64,000 nucleotides of DNA, taken from assembly GCF_003852535.1 (NCBI RefSeq), contig NZ_QAJP01000004.1:544719-608718 (forward strand), in the 5' to 3' direction. The notes below the pieces were generated by a model that worked only from the letters and a program-made list of their open reading frames with translations, did no database searches and was not told the DNA's origin. Both the position numbers and the translations under genes were made by a program. The first letter of the stretch is position 1, and every line of letters begins with the position of its first letter. Origin of the DNA: Herminiimonas sp. KBW02 (lineage in GTDB: Bacteria > Pseudomonadota > Gammaproteobacteria > Burkholderiales > Burkholderiaceae_D). Shown one piece after another: positions 24,426 to 32,917 of this stretch.

Positions 24426-24827
24426 ATGCAGTCGCCGCCGTTTGTAATGCGTGAAGAATGCCCGCAAGGACTGTGCACCTGCGAGCGCGATGAGTTGCTG
24501 GGCAAGCCGGCAGGCGATCTGCGTATCTTGCGCTTAACCAGGATGGAAGAAAAAAAGCTGATCGAGCGGATAGAGGCGATCAGCAGCTATGCCGATCTCA
24601 AGCATATGGAAGAGCGCATGTATGCCCAGTTGGGGATCGCGCTGCAAATCAGTCCGGGTCTGAATGAGGTGCGTACGGTGCGCGGCTTGAATATCGTGCT
24701 GGAAGAACAGCAGGGCTTATGTCGCAAGACGCGGCAAACGATACCCGCTGCCATACGCAAATGCCTGGAACGTAATCCTGAAATTACGTATGCCATCCTA
24801 GATAAGGACGGTTTGTTCGGCTTGTAG
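24426..24827 (+). CDS. Hypothetical protein, 133 residues, N-terminal Cys cluster
   Basis: I do not recognise this family. The N-terminus carries a cysteine cluster in REECPQGLCTCERDELLG that could bind a metal. A helical middle part follows (RMEEKKLIERIEAISSYADL) and then a C-terminal basic helix (RKTRQTIPAAIRKCLERNPE). The product is soluble and has no signal peptide. It follows the YjdM-like gene by 54 bases on the same strand, so the two may share a transcript, and it converges on sixA. The reading frame is well composed and fills the gap exactly, which supports a real gene. Confidence 0.65.
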   Translation: MQSPPFVMREECPQGLCTCERDELLGKPAGDLRILRLTRMEEKKLIERIEAISSYADLKHMEERMYAQLGIALQISPGLNEVRTVRGLNIVLEEQQGLCRKTRQTIPAAIRKCLERNPEITYAILDKDGLFGL

Positions 24828-24847
24828 TGAGCGGATCGCCCGGTTGT

Positions 24848-25306
24848 TTATTTGGTCAGCAGGTCAGGCGCCATGACTGCGCGCACATAATTGCCGGAAA
24901 TATCGCCGCGCTCGCGTTGCACTATCCACCAGACGTTACCTTTGCGGATAGTCCAGTCTTGCGGACTGCCGGTAACCAGCGTGGCTGCCAGCTGACCCAG
25001 TGCAGGCTGATGGCCGACGACCAGCACGGGCTCGCGGCTATCCGGCCAGTTGGTGGCAGCGAGGATTTTTTCGACAGTGGATTCCGGACTCAGGTCGTCT
25101 ACGATTTTGAACTTGCGGCCCAGCGCTTCCGCAGTCTGTACCGTGCGGGTGGCCGGGCTGACCAGGATCTTGCAGCTGTTCGGCAGATTGTGGTCCAGCC
25201 ACTCAGCCATTTTCCATGCCTGCTTGTGACCTTTCGCAGTCAATGCGCGGCCCTCGTCGGGTTCACCCATTTCCGCTTCTGCATGCCGCCACAAGATCAG
25301 TTCCAT
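24848..25306 (-). CDS. sixA: Phosphohistidine phosphatase SixA
   Basis: A 152-residue histidine phosphatase (phosphoglycerate mutase fold). The phosphate-accepting motif LILWRHAEAE is at the very N-terminus, ILVSPATRTVQTAE follows at about residue 50, and the second catalytic His is in VLVVGHQPALGQL. SixA removes phosphate from phosphohistidine in phosphorelay or phosphotransferase proteins. The start lies 3 nt after the ppk stop and has GGAG upstream, so it is the second gene of a ppk-sixA operon, an arrangement common in betaproteobacteria. The target protein in this organism is not evident. Confidence 0.9.
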   Translation of the reverse strand: MELILWRHAEAEMGEPDEGRALTAKGHKQAWKMAEWLDHNLPNSCKILVSPATRTVQTAEALGRKFKIVDDLSPESTVEKILAATNWPDSREPVLVVGHQPALGQLAATLVTGSPQDWTIRKGNVWWIVQRERGDISGNYVRAVMAPDLLTK

Positions 25307-25309
25307 TTT

Positions 25310-27427
25310 TTACTCCACAGGGCTGCCTAATACTTGCATTAAGTGTTGTTGCGCGCTGAATGCACCGGATTTACCGCGAGGCTTACGTTTTTGATAGACG
25401 CCGTTGGAATCTAGTTCCCATGAATTTGAATTGTCTTTGAGGTAGGGATTCAAACCTTCGGTAATGACACGTTTCTTCAGGGCCGGATCGAGTACCGGGA
25501 ACGCGACTTCGATGCGACGGAACAGGTTGCGGTTCATCCAGTCGGCGCTGGACAGATAGACATCGTGCGCCAGGTTGTTGCGGAAGTAATAAATACGGCT
25601 ATGTTCGAGGAAGCGGCCGACGATGGAGCGGACGCGGATATTCTCTGACAGGCCAGGTACGCCAGGACGCAGCGCACAGGCACCGCGCACGATGAGATCG
25701 ATTTTTACGCCATCGGCTGACGCCGCGTACAGCGCGCGGATGACGGATTCATCCAGCAATGCATTCATTTTGGCGATGATGTGGCCGGGACGACCCAGGC
25801 GCGCGATCTTCGCTTCATTGCGGATGGCGCGTATGAACTCCTTTTGCAGGGCAAAAGGCGCCAGCCACAGATGTTCCAGTTTCTTCGGTTTGGTCAGGCT
25901 GGTGAGGTGGATGAAGACTTCATTTACCTCGGTAGAGATAGCCGGATTGGCCGTCAACAGGCCGAAATCAGTATAAAACTTGGTGGTGCTCGGATGGTAG
26001 TTGCCGGTGCCCATGTGTGCGTAATAGCGCAGTGCGCCGGCTTCGCGGCGGATCACCAATGCCAGCTTGGCATGGGTTTTCAGGCCAACTACGCCGTACA
26101 CCACTTGCGCACCGGCGCGTTCCAGGCGATCAGCCCAGTTGATATTGGCTTCTTCGTCAAAGCGCGCCATCAATTCAACCACCACGGTCACTTCCTTGCC
26201 GCGTTGCGCTGCCAGGATCAGCGACTCCATCAGGTCGGAGTTCATACCGGTACGGTAAATGGTTTGCTTGATGGCGACCACGTCCGGGTCCTGCGCCGCG
26301 CTACGGATGAATTCGAGTACCGGCTGGAAGGACTGGAACGGGTGGTGCAGGAGCACATCGTGTTTGCCGATCACTGCAAACAAGTCAGCATTCGCCAGTT
26401 TCGGCGGATACATAGGGGAATAGGGTGGGAAACGCAGTTCCGGCTTGGTGACATGGTCGATCAGCTCGGACAGACGCACCATATTCACCGGGCCGTCGAC
26501 TGCATACAGGCGGTTTTTGTCGATGGAGAACTGTTCCAGCAGGAATTGTGACAGGTGCGGCGGGCAGTTTTTCGCGACTTCCAGGCGTACGGCGACGCCG
26601 AAGTTACGGCTCTGCAGCTCGCCTTGCAGGGCCTGACGCAGGTTTTTAACTTCTTCTTCATCTACCCACAGGTCGCTATTGCGTGTGACGCGGAACTGGG
26701 AGTAGGCCAATACTTCACGACCGCTGAACAGGTCATTGATGTGGGCGTGGATGATGGAGGACAGCAGGCAGAAAGAGACGCCGTTCCTGGATAATTCCGC
26801 CGGCAGCTGTATGACACGCGGCAAAACGCGTGGCGCTTTCAGGATGGCAATCGCGGTACCGCGGCCAAAAGCATCCTTGCCGGACAACTCCACGATGAAA
26901 TTCAGACTTTTATTGACGACTTGCGGGAAGGGATGAGCCGGATCAAGGCCGATAGGCGTCAGCAGCGGACGCACTTCCCGGTCGAAATAGGCTTTAACCC
27001 AGGCACGTTGTGCGTCATTGCGATCCTGGTCACGTAATAAATGGATGCCTTCCTGCGCCAGTTGCGGCAGTACGCTCTCATTTAATACCCGGTACTGACG
27101 TTCGACGATTTGATGACATTCAGCGCCGGCGACAGCCAATGCCGCAGACAGTGCAGGCGGTTCAATAAACTCGCCTTCTATATGGTTATTTGCCAGCAGG
27201 CTGGCGATCCTGACTTCAAACAGTTCGTCCAGGTTATTACTGACGATGCACAAATATTTCAAGCGTTCCAGCAGCGGGACGTCTGGGTTCTCGGCCTGGG
27301 CCAGTACCCGGCGGTTAAAGGCCAATTGTGACAATTCACGGTTTAAATAGATGGCGCTTTGCGGTAATACTGGGGCGGAAACGGCTTCTGCTATGACTTT
27401 CTTGTGCATTTTCTTGACTTTGGCCAT
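25310..27427 (-). CDS. ppk: Polyphosphate kinase 1
   Basis: Makes inorganic polyphosphate reversibly from ATP at the membrane. The 705-residue product has the four Ppk1 domains: the N-terminal helical part (SAIYLNRELSQLAFNRRVLA), head domain, and two C-terminal phospholipase-D-like domains. The autophosphorylated His lies in GLKTHAKLALV and the second conserved one in LEHSRIYYF. The frame is open to 27556, but ATG 27427 (MAKVKKMHKK) has GAGGT upstream and removes an implausible leader; ATG 27409 is another option. A Pho box on this strand (27458-27475) lies 30 bases upstream, so induction by phosphate starvation is likely. It is cotranscribed with sixA and divergent from pstS. Confidence 0.95.
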   Translation of the reverse strand: MAKVKKMHKKVIAEAVSAPVLPQSAIYLNRELSQLAFNRRVLAQAENPDVPLLERLKYLCIVSNNLDELFEVRIASLLANNHIEGEFIEPPALSAALAVAGAECHQIVERQYRVLNESVLPQLAQEGIHLLRDQDRNDAQRAWVKAYFDREVRPLLTPIGLDPAHPFPQVVNKSLNFIVELSGKDAFGRGTAIAILKAPRVLPRVIQLPAELSRNGVSFCLLSSIIHAHINDLFSGREVLAYSQFRVTRNSDLWVDEEEVKNLRQALQGELQSRNFGVAVRLEVAKNCPPHLSQFLLEQFSIDKNRLYAVDGPVNMVRLSELIDHVTKPELRFPPYSPMYPPKLANADLFAVIGKHDVLLHHPFQSFQPVLEFIRSAAQDPDVVAIKQTIYRTGMNSDLMESLILAAQRGKEVTVVVELMARFDEEANINWADRLERAGAQVVYGVVGLKTHAKLALVIRREAGALRYYAHMGTGNYHPSTTKFYTDFGLLTANPAISTEVNEVFIHLTSLTKPKKLEHLWLAPFALQKEFIRAIRNEAKIARLGRPGHIIAKMNALLDESVIRALYAASADGVKIDLIVRGACALRPGVPGLSENIRVRSIVGRFLEHSRIYYFRNNLAHDVYLSSADWMNRNLFRRIEVAFPVLDPALKKRVITEGLNPYLKDNSNSWELDSNGVYQKRKPRGKSGAFSAQQHLMQVLGSPVE

Positions 27428-27441
27428 TGGTGACCTCGCAG

Positions 27442-27475
27442 AGTGTAGTGGCCCATTATGACAACTTAATGACAG
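27442..27475 (-). promoter_or_regulatory. Pho box and -10 element for ppk-sixA
   Basis: On the minus strand CTGTCAT, linker TAAG and TTGTCAT occupy 27475-27458, matching the CTGTCAT consensus at 7 and 6 of 7 positions. After exactly 10 bases comes TACACT (27447-27442). A transcript from here would have a very short leader before ATG 27427, which slightly favours the ATG at 27409 or another start point. Confidence 0.75.
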
Positions 27476-27516
27476 GTTTTTTTGTCCAAAATCAAGTTTA
27501 TGACAGGAATTTTCCG

Positions 27517-27550
27517 AAGTCATAAAGCTGTCATAATTGTTCGCTAGAGT
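27517..27550 (+). promoter_or_regulatory. Pho box and -10 element for pstS
   Basis: AAGTCAT (27517-27523), linker AAAG and CTGTCAT (27528-27534) match CTGTCAT at 5 and 7 of 7 positions. After exactly 10 bases comes TAGAGT (27545-27550). The layout mirrors the ppk box on the other strand. A further single heptamer CTGTCAT on the minus strand lies at 27506-27500. Confidence 0.78.
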
Positions 27551-27587
27551 TCGCACTGTCTTATTTAGTTAACCCTAAGGAGCAGTT

Positions 27588-28631
27588 ATGCGATTGAATC
27601 AATTTGTTAAAACCGCCATGGTAGCTGCAGTCGCAGCGGTGGCGTTCTCTTCCGCAGTAGCAGCTGATATTACAGGTGCTGGTGCGACCTTCCCATACCC
27701 AATTTATTCCAAATGGGCTGAATCCTACAAAGCTGCAACCGGTACTGGCTTGAACTATCAATCCATCGGTTCCGGCGGCGGCATCAAACAAATCAAGGCA
27801 AAAACCGTTGATTTCGGCGCATCCGACATGCCATTGAAAGCAGAAGAGCTGGAAGCTGAAGGCTTGCTGCAATTCCCGGCAATCATGGGCGGCGTTGTGC
27901 CTATCGTCAACCTGGACGGCATCACCCCAGGTCAATTGAAAATGACGTCCGAAGTGTTGGCTAACATCTACCTCGGTAAAATCACCAAATGGAACGATGC
28001 ACGTATTACCGCATTGAACCCAGGTGCAAAACTGACAGACTCCGACATCACCGTCGTACACCGTTCGGACGGCTCGGGTACCACATTCCTGTGGACCGAC
28101 TTCCTGTCGAAAACCAATGCTGACTTCAAAGAAGGCGTGGGCGCAGGTACAGCAGTTAAATGGCCAGCAGGCGTGGGCGGTAAAGGTAACGAAGGCGTTG
28201 CAGCTAACGTACAACGTATCAAGGGTTCGATCGGCTACGTAGAATACGCGTACGCTAAAAAGAACAAAATGTCCCACACACAATTGAAAAACCGTGACGG
28301 TCAATTTGTACAACCTGACGACGAAACATTCAAGGCGGCTGCAGCTGGTGCTGAGTGGGCAAAAACCCCAGGTATGGGCGTGATCCTGACCAACCAGGCT
28401 GGTAAAGCTAGCTGGCCTATCACTGGCGCATCGTTCATCCTCTTGCACAAATCGCAAGCATCGGCTGAGCGCGCTAAAGAAGTGTTGAAATTCTTTGACT
28501 GGTCCTACAAAAATGGCGGCGCAATGGCTGCTGACCTGGACTACGTTGCAATGCCTGCACCAGTTGTGAAATTGGTTCAGGACGCATGGAAAGCAAATGT
28601 TAAAGATGCTTCCGGCAAGGCTATTTGGTAA
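27588..28631 (+). CDS. pstS: Phosphate ABC transporter, periplasmic phosphate-binding protein
   Basis: Binds phosphate in the periplasm and delivers it to PstCA. The 347-residue protein has a Sec signal peptide (MRLNQFVKTAMVAAVAAVAF, cleavage after SSAVA). The mature start ADITGAGATFPYPIYSKWAE is the PstS hallmark. Ligand loops are visible in SGGGIKQIKAKTVDFGASD and the VVHRSDGSGTTFLW stretch. AAGGAG precedes the ATG. Codon choice is visibly biased compared with its neighbours, as expected for a highly expressed protein. It is the first gene of pstSCAB-phoU-phoBR and lies behind a Pho box. A large stem-loop separates it from pstC. Confidence 0.98.
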   Translation: MRLNQFVKTAMVAAVAAVAFSSAVAADITGAGATFPYPIYSKWAESYKAATGTGLNYQSIGSGGGIKQIKAKTVDFGASDMPLKAEELEAEGLLQFPAIMGGVVPIVNLDGITPGQLKMTSEVLANIYLGKITKWNDARITALNPGAKLTDSDITVVHRSDGSGTTFLWTDFLSKTNADFKEGVGAGTAVKWPAGVGGKGNEGVAANVQRIKGSIGYVEYAYAKKNKMSHTQLKNRDGQFVQPDDETFKAAAAGAEWAKTPGMGVILTNQAGKASWPITGASFILLHKSQASAERAKEVLKFFDWSYKNGGAMAADLDYVAMPAPVVKLVQDAWKANVKDASGKAIW

Positions 28632-28669
28632 GAGCTGATTTAATCGTAGATTCAGTCGCTATTTAACTA

Positions 28670-28714
28670 AGGGCTGTCTCAGTCACGCACCGCAAGGTGC
28701 ACTGAGGCGGCCCT
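28670..28714 (+). other. Large intercistronic stem-loop between pstS and pstC
   Basis: AGGGC (28670-28674) pairs with GCCCT (28710-28714), CTCAGT (28678-28683) with ACTGAG (28701-28706), and GCACC (28687-28691) with GGTGC (28696-28700) around a GCAA loop. Small internal loops lie between. No T run follows. Such hairpins behind a binding-protein gene commonly protect its mRNA and lower permease expression. Confidence 0.65.
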
Positions 28715-28732
28715 GCTTAAAACCAAATAATT

Positions 28733-29761
28733 ATGAGCGCAAGTCTTAATACTATTCCTGCCCACGCAATGACTATCGATAAAGAAAATAGTGAAAGCGG
28801 CATCTTCAGCAAATCGCTGATGGCCACCATGCGCAAGCAGCGTCTGCAGGATTTTTTATTTCATAAAGTAACGTTCATCTTCGCGCTGAGCGTTTTGTTC
28901 GTTTTGCTCGGCATCATTGCATCCCTCATGATAGGGGCATGGCCAGCGTTAAAAGAATTCGGTCTGCCATTCGTGACCAGCGTTGAGTGGGATCCAGTCA
29001 ACGATCAATATGGCGCAGCAATTGCCATCGTCGGCACATTAGCTACTTCTCTCATCGCCCTGGCGATCGCTTTCCCGATCAGCTTCGGCATCGCTTTGTT
29101 CCTCACGGAAATCTGCCCGGCCTGGTTGAAACGACCATTGGGCACCGCAGTTGAGCTGCTGGCAGGTGTGCCAAGTATCATCTACGGTATGTGGGGTTTG
29201 TTTGTATTTGCGCCATTGTTCTCGGATTACATCCAGCCTGCGCTGGCTGCGACCCTGGGTCAATTACCGATTATCGGCAATTTGTTCAAAGGTCCGATGA
29301 TGGGTATTGGTATTTTGGCGGCAGGCATCATCCTGGCAGTCATGATCATCCCGTTCATCGCTTCGGTCATGCGCGACGTTTTTGAAATCGTGCCGCCAGT
29401 CCTGAAAGAATCAGCCTACGCACTGGGCTGCACCAAATGGGAAGTGGTACGCAAAGTCGTATTGCCGTACACCCGCATCGGTGTAGTTGGTGGCGTGATG
29501 CTGGGGCTCGGACGGGCGCTGGGTGAAACCATGGCGATTACCTTCGTCATCGGTAACGCGCACAAATTATCGTGGTCACTGTTTGCAGCTGGTAACAGTA
29601 TCGCATCGACGCTGGCAAATGAATTTGCTGAAGCGGAATCGGTATTGCACGTATCGTCGCTGTTTGCCCTCGGCCTGATTCTGTTCGTGATTACTTTCCT
29701 CGTCCTCTCGGCTGCGAAGCTGATGTTGATGGGCATGTCCCGCAAGGAGGGTGCTAAATGA
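28733..29761 (+). CDS. pstC: Phosphate ABC transporter permease PstC
   Basis: Inner-membrane permease of the Pst phosphate importer. The 342-residue protein has an N-terminal cytosolic stretch of about 45 residues and six hydrophobic segments. The permease coupling loop [20 protein letters not shown], and the following [14 protein letters not shown], are typical of PstC. A periplasmic loop ([19 protein letters not shown]) lies after the first membrane segment. Its stop overlaps the pstA start by 4 bases, so subunits are coupled in translation. It follows pstS after a stem-loop that probably lowers its level relative to PstS. Confidence 0.97.
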   Translation: MSASLNTIPAHAMTIDKENSESGIFSKSLMATMRKQRLQDFLFHKVTFIFALSVLFVLLGIIASLMIGAWPALKEFGLPFVTSVEWDPVNDQYGAAIAIVGTLATSLIALAIAFPISFGIALFLTEICPAWLKRPLGTAVELLAGVPSIIYGMWGLFVFAPLFSDYIQPALAATLGQLPIIGNLFKGPMMGIGILAAGIILAVMIIPFIASVMRDVFEIVPPVLKESAYALGCTKWEVVRKVVLPYTRIGVVGGVMLGLGRALGETMAITFVIGNAHKLSWSLFAAGNSIASTLANEFAEAESVLHVSSLFALGLILFVITFLVLSAAKLMLMGMSRKEGAK

Positions 29762-30618
29762 AAACCGAAACCATGAATCCGGTTTATCGGAAACGCCTGT
29801 TTATCCATCGCGTTGGTATCGCCTTGTCCTTCATGGCGATGTTGCTGGGTCTGTTCTTCCTGATGTGGATTCTGTTCACTCTGGTGATCAAAGGCGTCGG
29901 CGCAATCAATCTCGCGATCTTCACGCAAACCACGCCTGCGCCTGGTAGTGAAGGTGGTGGTTTGATGAATGCCATCGTCGGCAGCTTGCTGATGGTCGGC
30001 GCCGCAGTCTTTATCAGCACACCGATCGGTATCCTGGCAGGTATTTATCTGGCGGAATACGGTGAAGTCAGCTGGTTTGCCAAAGTTACCCGTTTCGTGA
30101 CCGACATCATGTTGTCTGCACCATCGATCGTGATTGGTTTATTTGTCTACGCAATCTACGTGGCGAACGTGAAGCACTTCTCCGGTTGGGCCGGCAGCTT
30201 TGCGATTTCCCTGATTGCGATTCCGGTCGTCGTACGTACTACCGACAATATGCTGAACCTGGTGCCAACCAGCCTGCGTGAAGCGGCATTTGCGCTGGGT
30301 GCACCGCGCTGGCGCGTTGCCACCTTCGTGCGTCTGCGTGCAGTCAAGGCTGGCGTCATTACCGGCGTTCTGCTGGCAGTCGCACGTATCTCGGGCGAAA
30401 CAGCACCATTGTTATTTACTGCGTTGAACAACCAGTTCTACAGCGCCAACATGAATGCGCCTATGGCCAACTTGCCAGTGGTGATCTATCAGTTTGCGAT
30501 GAGTCCTTACGACAACTGGCGTTCGCTGGCATGGGGCGGTGCATTGCTGATTACCTTCAGCGTACTGGCACTGAACATCCTGTCGCGTTCTTTGTTCAAT
30601 CAAAAAATCCATAACTGA
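29758..30618 (+). CDS. pstA: Phosphate ABC transporter permease PstA
   Basis: Second inner-membrane permease of the Pst importer. The 286-residue product has six hydrophobic segments and the coupling motif [19 protein letters not shown] that contacts PstB. It is followed by [18 protein letters not shown], matching PstA rather than PstC. It begins inside the pstC stop (ATGA) and ends 20 bases before pstB. Nothing unusual is seen in length or motifs. Confidence 0.97.
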   Translation: MKTETMNPVYRKRLFIHRVGIALSFMAMLLGLFFLMWILFTLVIKGVGAINLAIFTQTTPAPGSEGGGLMNAIVGSLLMVGAAVFISTPIGILAGIYLAEYGEVSWFAKVTRFVTDIMLSAPSIVIGLFVYAIYVANVKHFSGWAGSFAISLIAIPVVVRTTDNMLNLVPTSLREAAFALGAPRWRVATFVRLRAVKAGVITGVLLAVARISGETAPLLFTALNNQFYSANMNAPMANLPVVIYQFAMSPYDNWRSLAWGGALLITFSVLALNILSRSLFNQKIHN

Positions 30619-30638
30619 ATTTAATCCAAGCGAACGCT

Positions 30639-31424
30639 ATGACTACTCAAACGTCTGTGGACATGACCAATAAAAAGACCCTCGAAATTGCCAACCTGAA
30701 TTTCTTCTACGGCTCCTTCCAGGGCCTGAAGAATATCAATCTCGATATTCACGATAAAAAGGTAACGGCATTCATCGGCCCGTCCGGCTGCGGCAAATCG
30801 ACTTTGCTGCGCACCTTCAATCGCATGTATGACCTGTACCCGGGTCAACGTGCCGAAGGCAAGATCATGTACCACGGCAAAAATATCCTGGAACCAGGTC
30901 AGGACGTGAACATGTTGCGCGCCAAGGTCGGTATGGTGTTCCAGAAGCCGACTCCGTTCCCGATGTCGGTCTACGACAACATCGCTTTCGGTGTGCGTCT
31001 GTATGAAAACCTGCCGAAAGGCGAAATGGACGAGCGCGTCGAATGGGCCCTGAACAAGGCGGCGCTGTGGACCGAAGTCAAGGACAAGCTCAATAAGAGC
31101 GGCCTGAGCCTGTCCGGTGGTCAGCAACAACGTTTGTGTATCGCACGCGGCGTTGCAGTGAAGCCGGACGTATTGTTGCTGGATGAGCCTACTTCGGCGC
31201 TGGATCCGATCTCTACCGCAAAAATCGAAGAGCTGATCAGCGAACTGAAAGGCGACTACACCATCGCCATCGTGACGCACAACATGCAACAAGCAGCACG
31301 CTGCTCGGATTACACGGCTTATATGTACCTGGGTGAGTTGGTCGAATTCGGTGAAACCGATCAGATCTTCATGAACCCGAACAAGAAAGATACACAGGAC
31401 TACATCACTGGTCGTTTCGGTTGA
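30639..31424 (+). CDS. pstB: Phosphate ABC transporter ATP-binding protein PstB
   Basis: Cytoplasmic ATPase that powers the Pst importer. The 261-residue protein has the Walker A motif [20 protein letters not shown]-loop [14 protein letters not shown], signature [14 protein letters not shown], Walker [14 protein letters not shown] and the switch His in [13 protein letters not shown]. The RTFNRM and NMQQAAR residues are specific to PstB. It forms the transporter with PstS, PstC and PstA. Together with PhoU it takes part in signalling to PhoR. Position in the operon is standard. Confidence 0.98.
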   Translation: MTTQTSVDMTNKKTLEIANLNFFYGSFQGLKNINLDIHDKKVTAFIGPSGCGKSTLLRTFNRMYDLYPGQRAEGKIMYHGKNILEPGQDVNMLRAKVGMVFQKPTPFPMSVYDNIAFGVRLYENLPKGEMDERVEWALNKAALWTEVKDKLNKSGLSLSGGQQQRLCIARGVAVKPDVLLLDEPTSALDPISTAKIEELISELKGDYTIAIVTHNMQQAARCSDYTAYMYLGELVEFGETDQIFMNPNKKDTQDYITGRFG

Positions 31425-31494
31425 TTGAACAAGAATAAGAACGTGCAGCGTGCTGTACACAAACATTTAACTGAATTTATTTAGGAGAAACCTG

Positions 31495-32205
31495 ATGTCA
31501 GGCGAACACTCTTCCAAGCAATACGACATGGATCTGGAAACCATCCGTTCCAAAGTATTGTTGATGGGCGGCCTTGTTGAGAGCCAGTTCCACGATGCTG
31601 TGGCATGTTTTAGAAGCGGTAACATCGGCCAGGCCGAAACCGTGATCAAAGCGGATGAAAACGTCAATCACCTGGAAGTGTCGCTGGACGATGCATGCAG
31701 CCATCTGATCGTCAAACGCCAACCGGCGGCGAATGATCTGCGTACCGTGATGGCGACCATCAAGGTCATTACCGACCTCGAGCGCATAGGCGACGAAGCG
31801 ACCAAAATCGCACGTGCAGCCAAAAACATTACCGAGCGTGGCGTCACCACCATCAATCACTACGAAACCATCCGTGTGATGGCAAGCAGCGCCAGCAACA
31901 TGTTGCACGACGCACTGGATGCATTTGCGCGCCTAGATGGCAAGCAAGCGATCAAACTGATTGCGCAAGATGAAGCAGTGGACCACGAGTTCCGCTCCAT
32001 TATGCGTACGCTGATTACTTTCATGATGGAAGACCCGCGCACGATTTCCAGCGCGCTGGATACCTTGTGGGTGGCAAAGGCGATTGAACGCATCGGTGAC
32101 CACGCAAAAAATATTGCGGAATACGTGATCTACATTGTCGAAGGCAAGGATATTCGCCATACTGATTACGCTGCTACCCAATTGGACGAGCGCACCACTA
32201 ACTAA
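31495..32205 (+). CDS. phoU: Phosphate signalling accessory protein PhoU
   Basis: Negative modulator of PhoR and of Pst transport activity. The 236-residue, all-helical protein holds the two PhoU repeats, seen as DADENVNHLEVSLDDACSHL-type KADENVNHLEVSLDDAC in the first half and IAQDEAVDHEFRSIMRTL in the second. Each is followed by an (R)xxGDxAxNIAE-like motif (DLERIGDEATKIARAA and IERIGDHAKNIAEYV) that binds metal clusters in the family. A GGAGAAA site precedes ATG 31495. phoB begins 6 bases after its stop. Confidence 0.97.
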   Translation: MSGEHSSKQYDMDLETIRSKVLLMGGLVESQFHDAVACFRSGNIGQAETVIKADENVNHLEVSLDDACSHLIVKRQPAANDLRTVMATIKVITDLERIGDEATKIARAAKNITERGVTTINHYETIRVMASSASNMLHDALDAFARLDGKQAIKLIAQDEAVDHEFRSIMRTLITFMMEDPRTISSALDTLWVAKAIERIGDHAKNIAEYVIYIVEGKDIRHTDYAATQLDERTTN

Positions 32206-32211
32206 GCGATT

Positions 32212-32901
32212 ATGGCTGCTGAAAAACCTACTATTCTGATTGTTGAAGACGAACCGCCAATTATCGAGCTGGTGACATTTACCCTGAAAGGGGCCGGCTG
32301 GAACGTTGCTGCGGTTCAGAACGCAGGCGATGCCTGGGACTTCATCCAGCAACGCCTGCCGCAGCTGATCCTGCTCGACTGGATGCTGCCTGATCAAAGC
32401 GGTTTGCGTCTGTTATCGCGTATCCGCGCTGATCGCCAGTTCAATGAACTGCCTATCATCATGCTGACTGCAAAAAGCATGGAAGAAGACAAAATCGCCG
32501 GCCTCGACAATGGCGCCGATGATTACGTCACCAAGCCGTTTTCACCACGTGAACTGACGGCACGTATCAATGCACTGCTGCGTCGCAAGACGCCCGAGCA
32601 TTCGCAGACACTCATGACCGCCGGGAATATCAGCCTGGATCCGGTCAGCTGCAGCGTCAGCATGAACGATGAAAAAATCGACATCGGCCATGCTGAATTC
32701 AAACTGTTGAAATTCTTCCTCGCGCATCCGGACCGCGTATTTTCGCGTAGCCAGCTGCTGGACAAGGTATGGGGCGATCACGTCGTGATCGAGGAGCGTA
32801 CGGTGGACGTCCACGTGCTGCGTTTGCGTAAAGCCCTGAAAGACGCGGAACACTTGATCAAAACGGTGCGTAGTGTAGGCTATATGCTTTCTACGAAATA
32901 A
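32212..32901 (+). CDS. phoB: Phosphate regulon response regulator PhoB
   Basis: A 229-residue OmpR-type response regulator that binds Pho boxes when phosphorylated by PhoR. The receiver domain (1-120) has the acidic pair in ILIVEDEPPI, the phospho-acceptor Asp in LILLDWMLPDQSG, the Thr in IIMLTAKSM and the Lys in DYVTKPFSPREL. The C-terminal winged-helix domain ends in the recognition and wing region RTVDVHVLRLRKAL and TVRSVGYM. The Pho boxes in this window (27458-27475, 27517-27534 and the array at 18953-18992) are its likely sites. It lies between phoU and phoR, 6 and 16 bases away. Confidence 0.98.
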   Translation: MAAEKPTILIVEDEPPIIELVTFTLKGAGWNVAAVQNAGDAWDFIQQRLPQLILLDWMLPDQSGLRLLSRIRADRQFNELPIIMLTAKSMEEDKIAGLDNGADDYVTKPFSPRELTARINALLRRKTPEHSQTLMTAGNISLDPVSCSVSMNDEKIDIGHAEFKLLKFFLAHPDRVFSRSQLLDKVWGDHVVIEERTVDVHVLRLRKALKDAEHLIKTVRSVGYMLSTK

Positions 32902-32917
32902 GCCGACCAAGCTCTCT

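Noticed and set aside
27561-28457. 298-codon open frame opposite pstS
   Set aside because: Antisense shadow, explained by the biased codon use of the highly expressed pstS.
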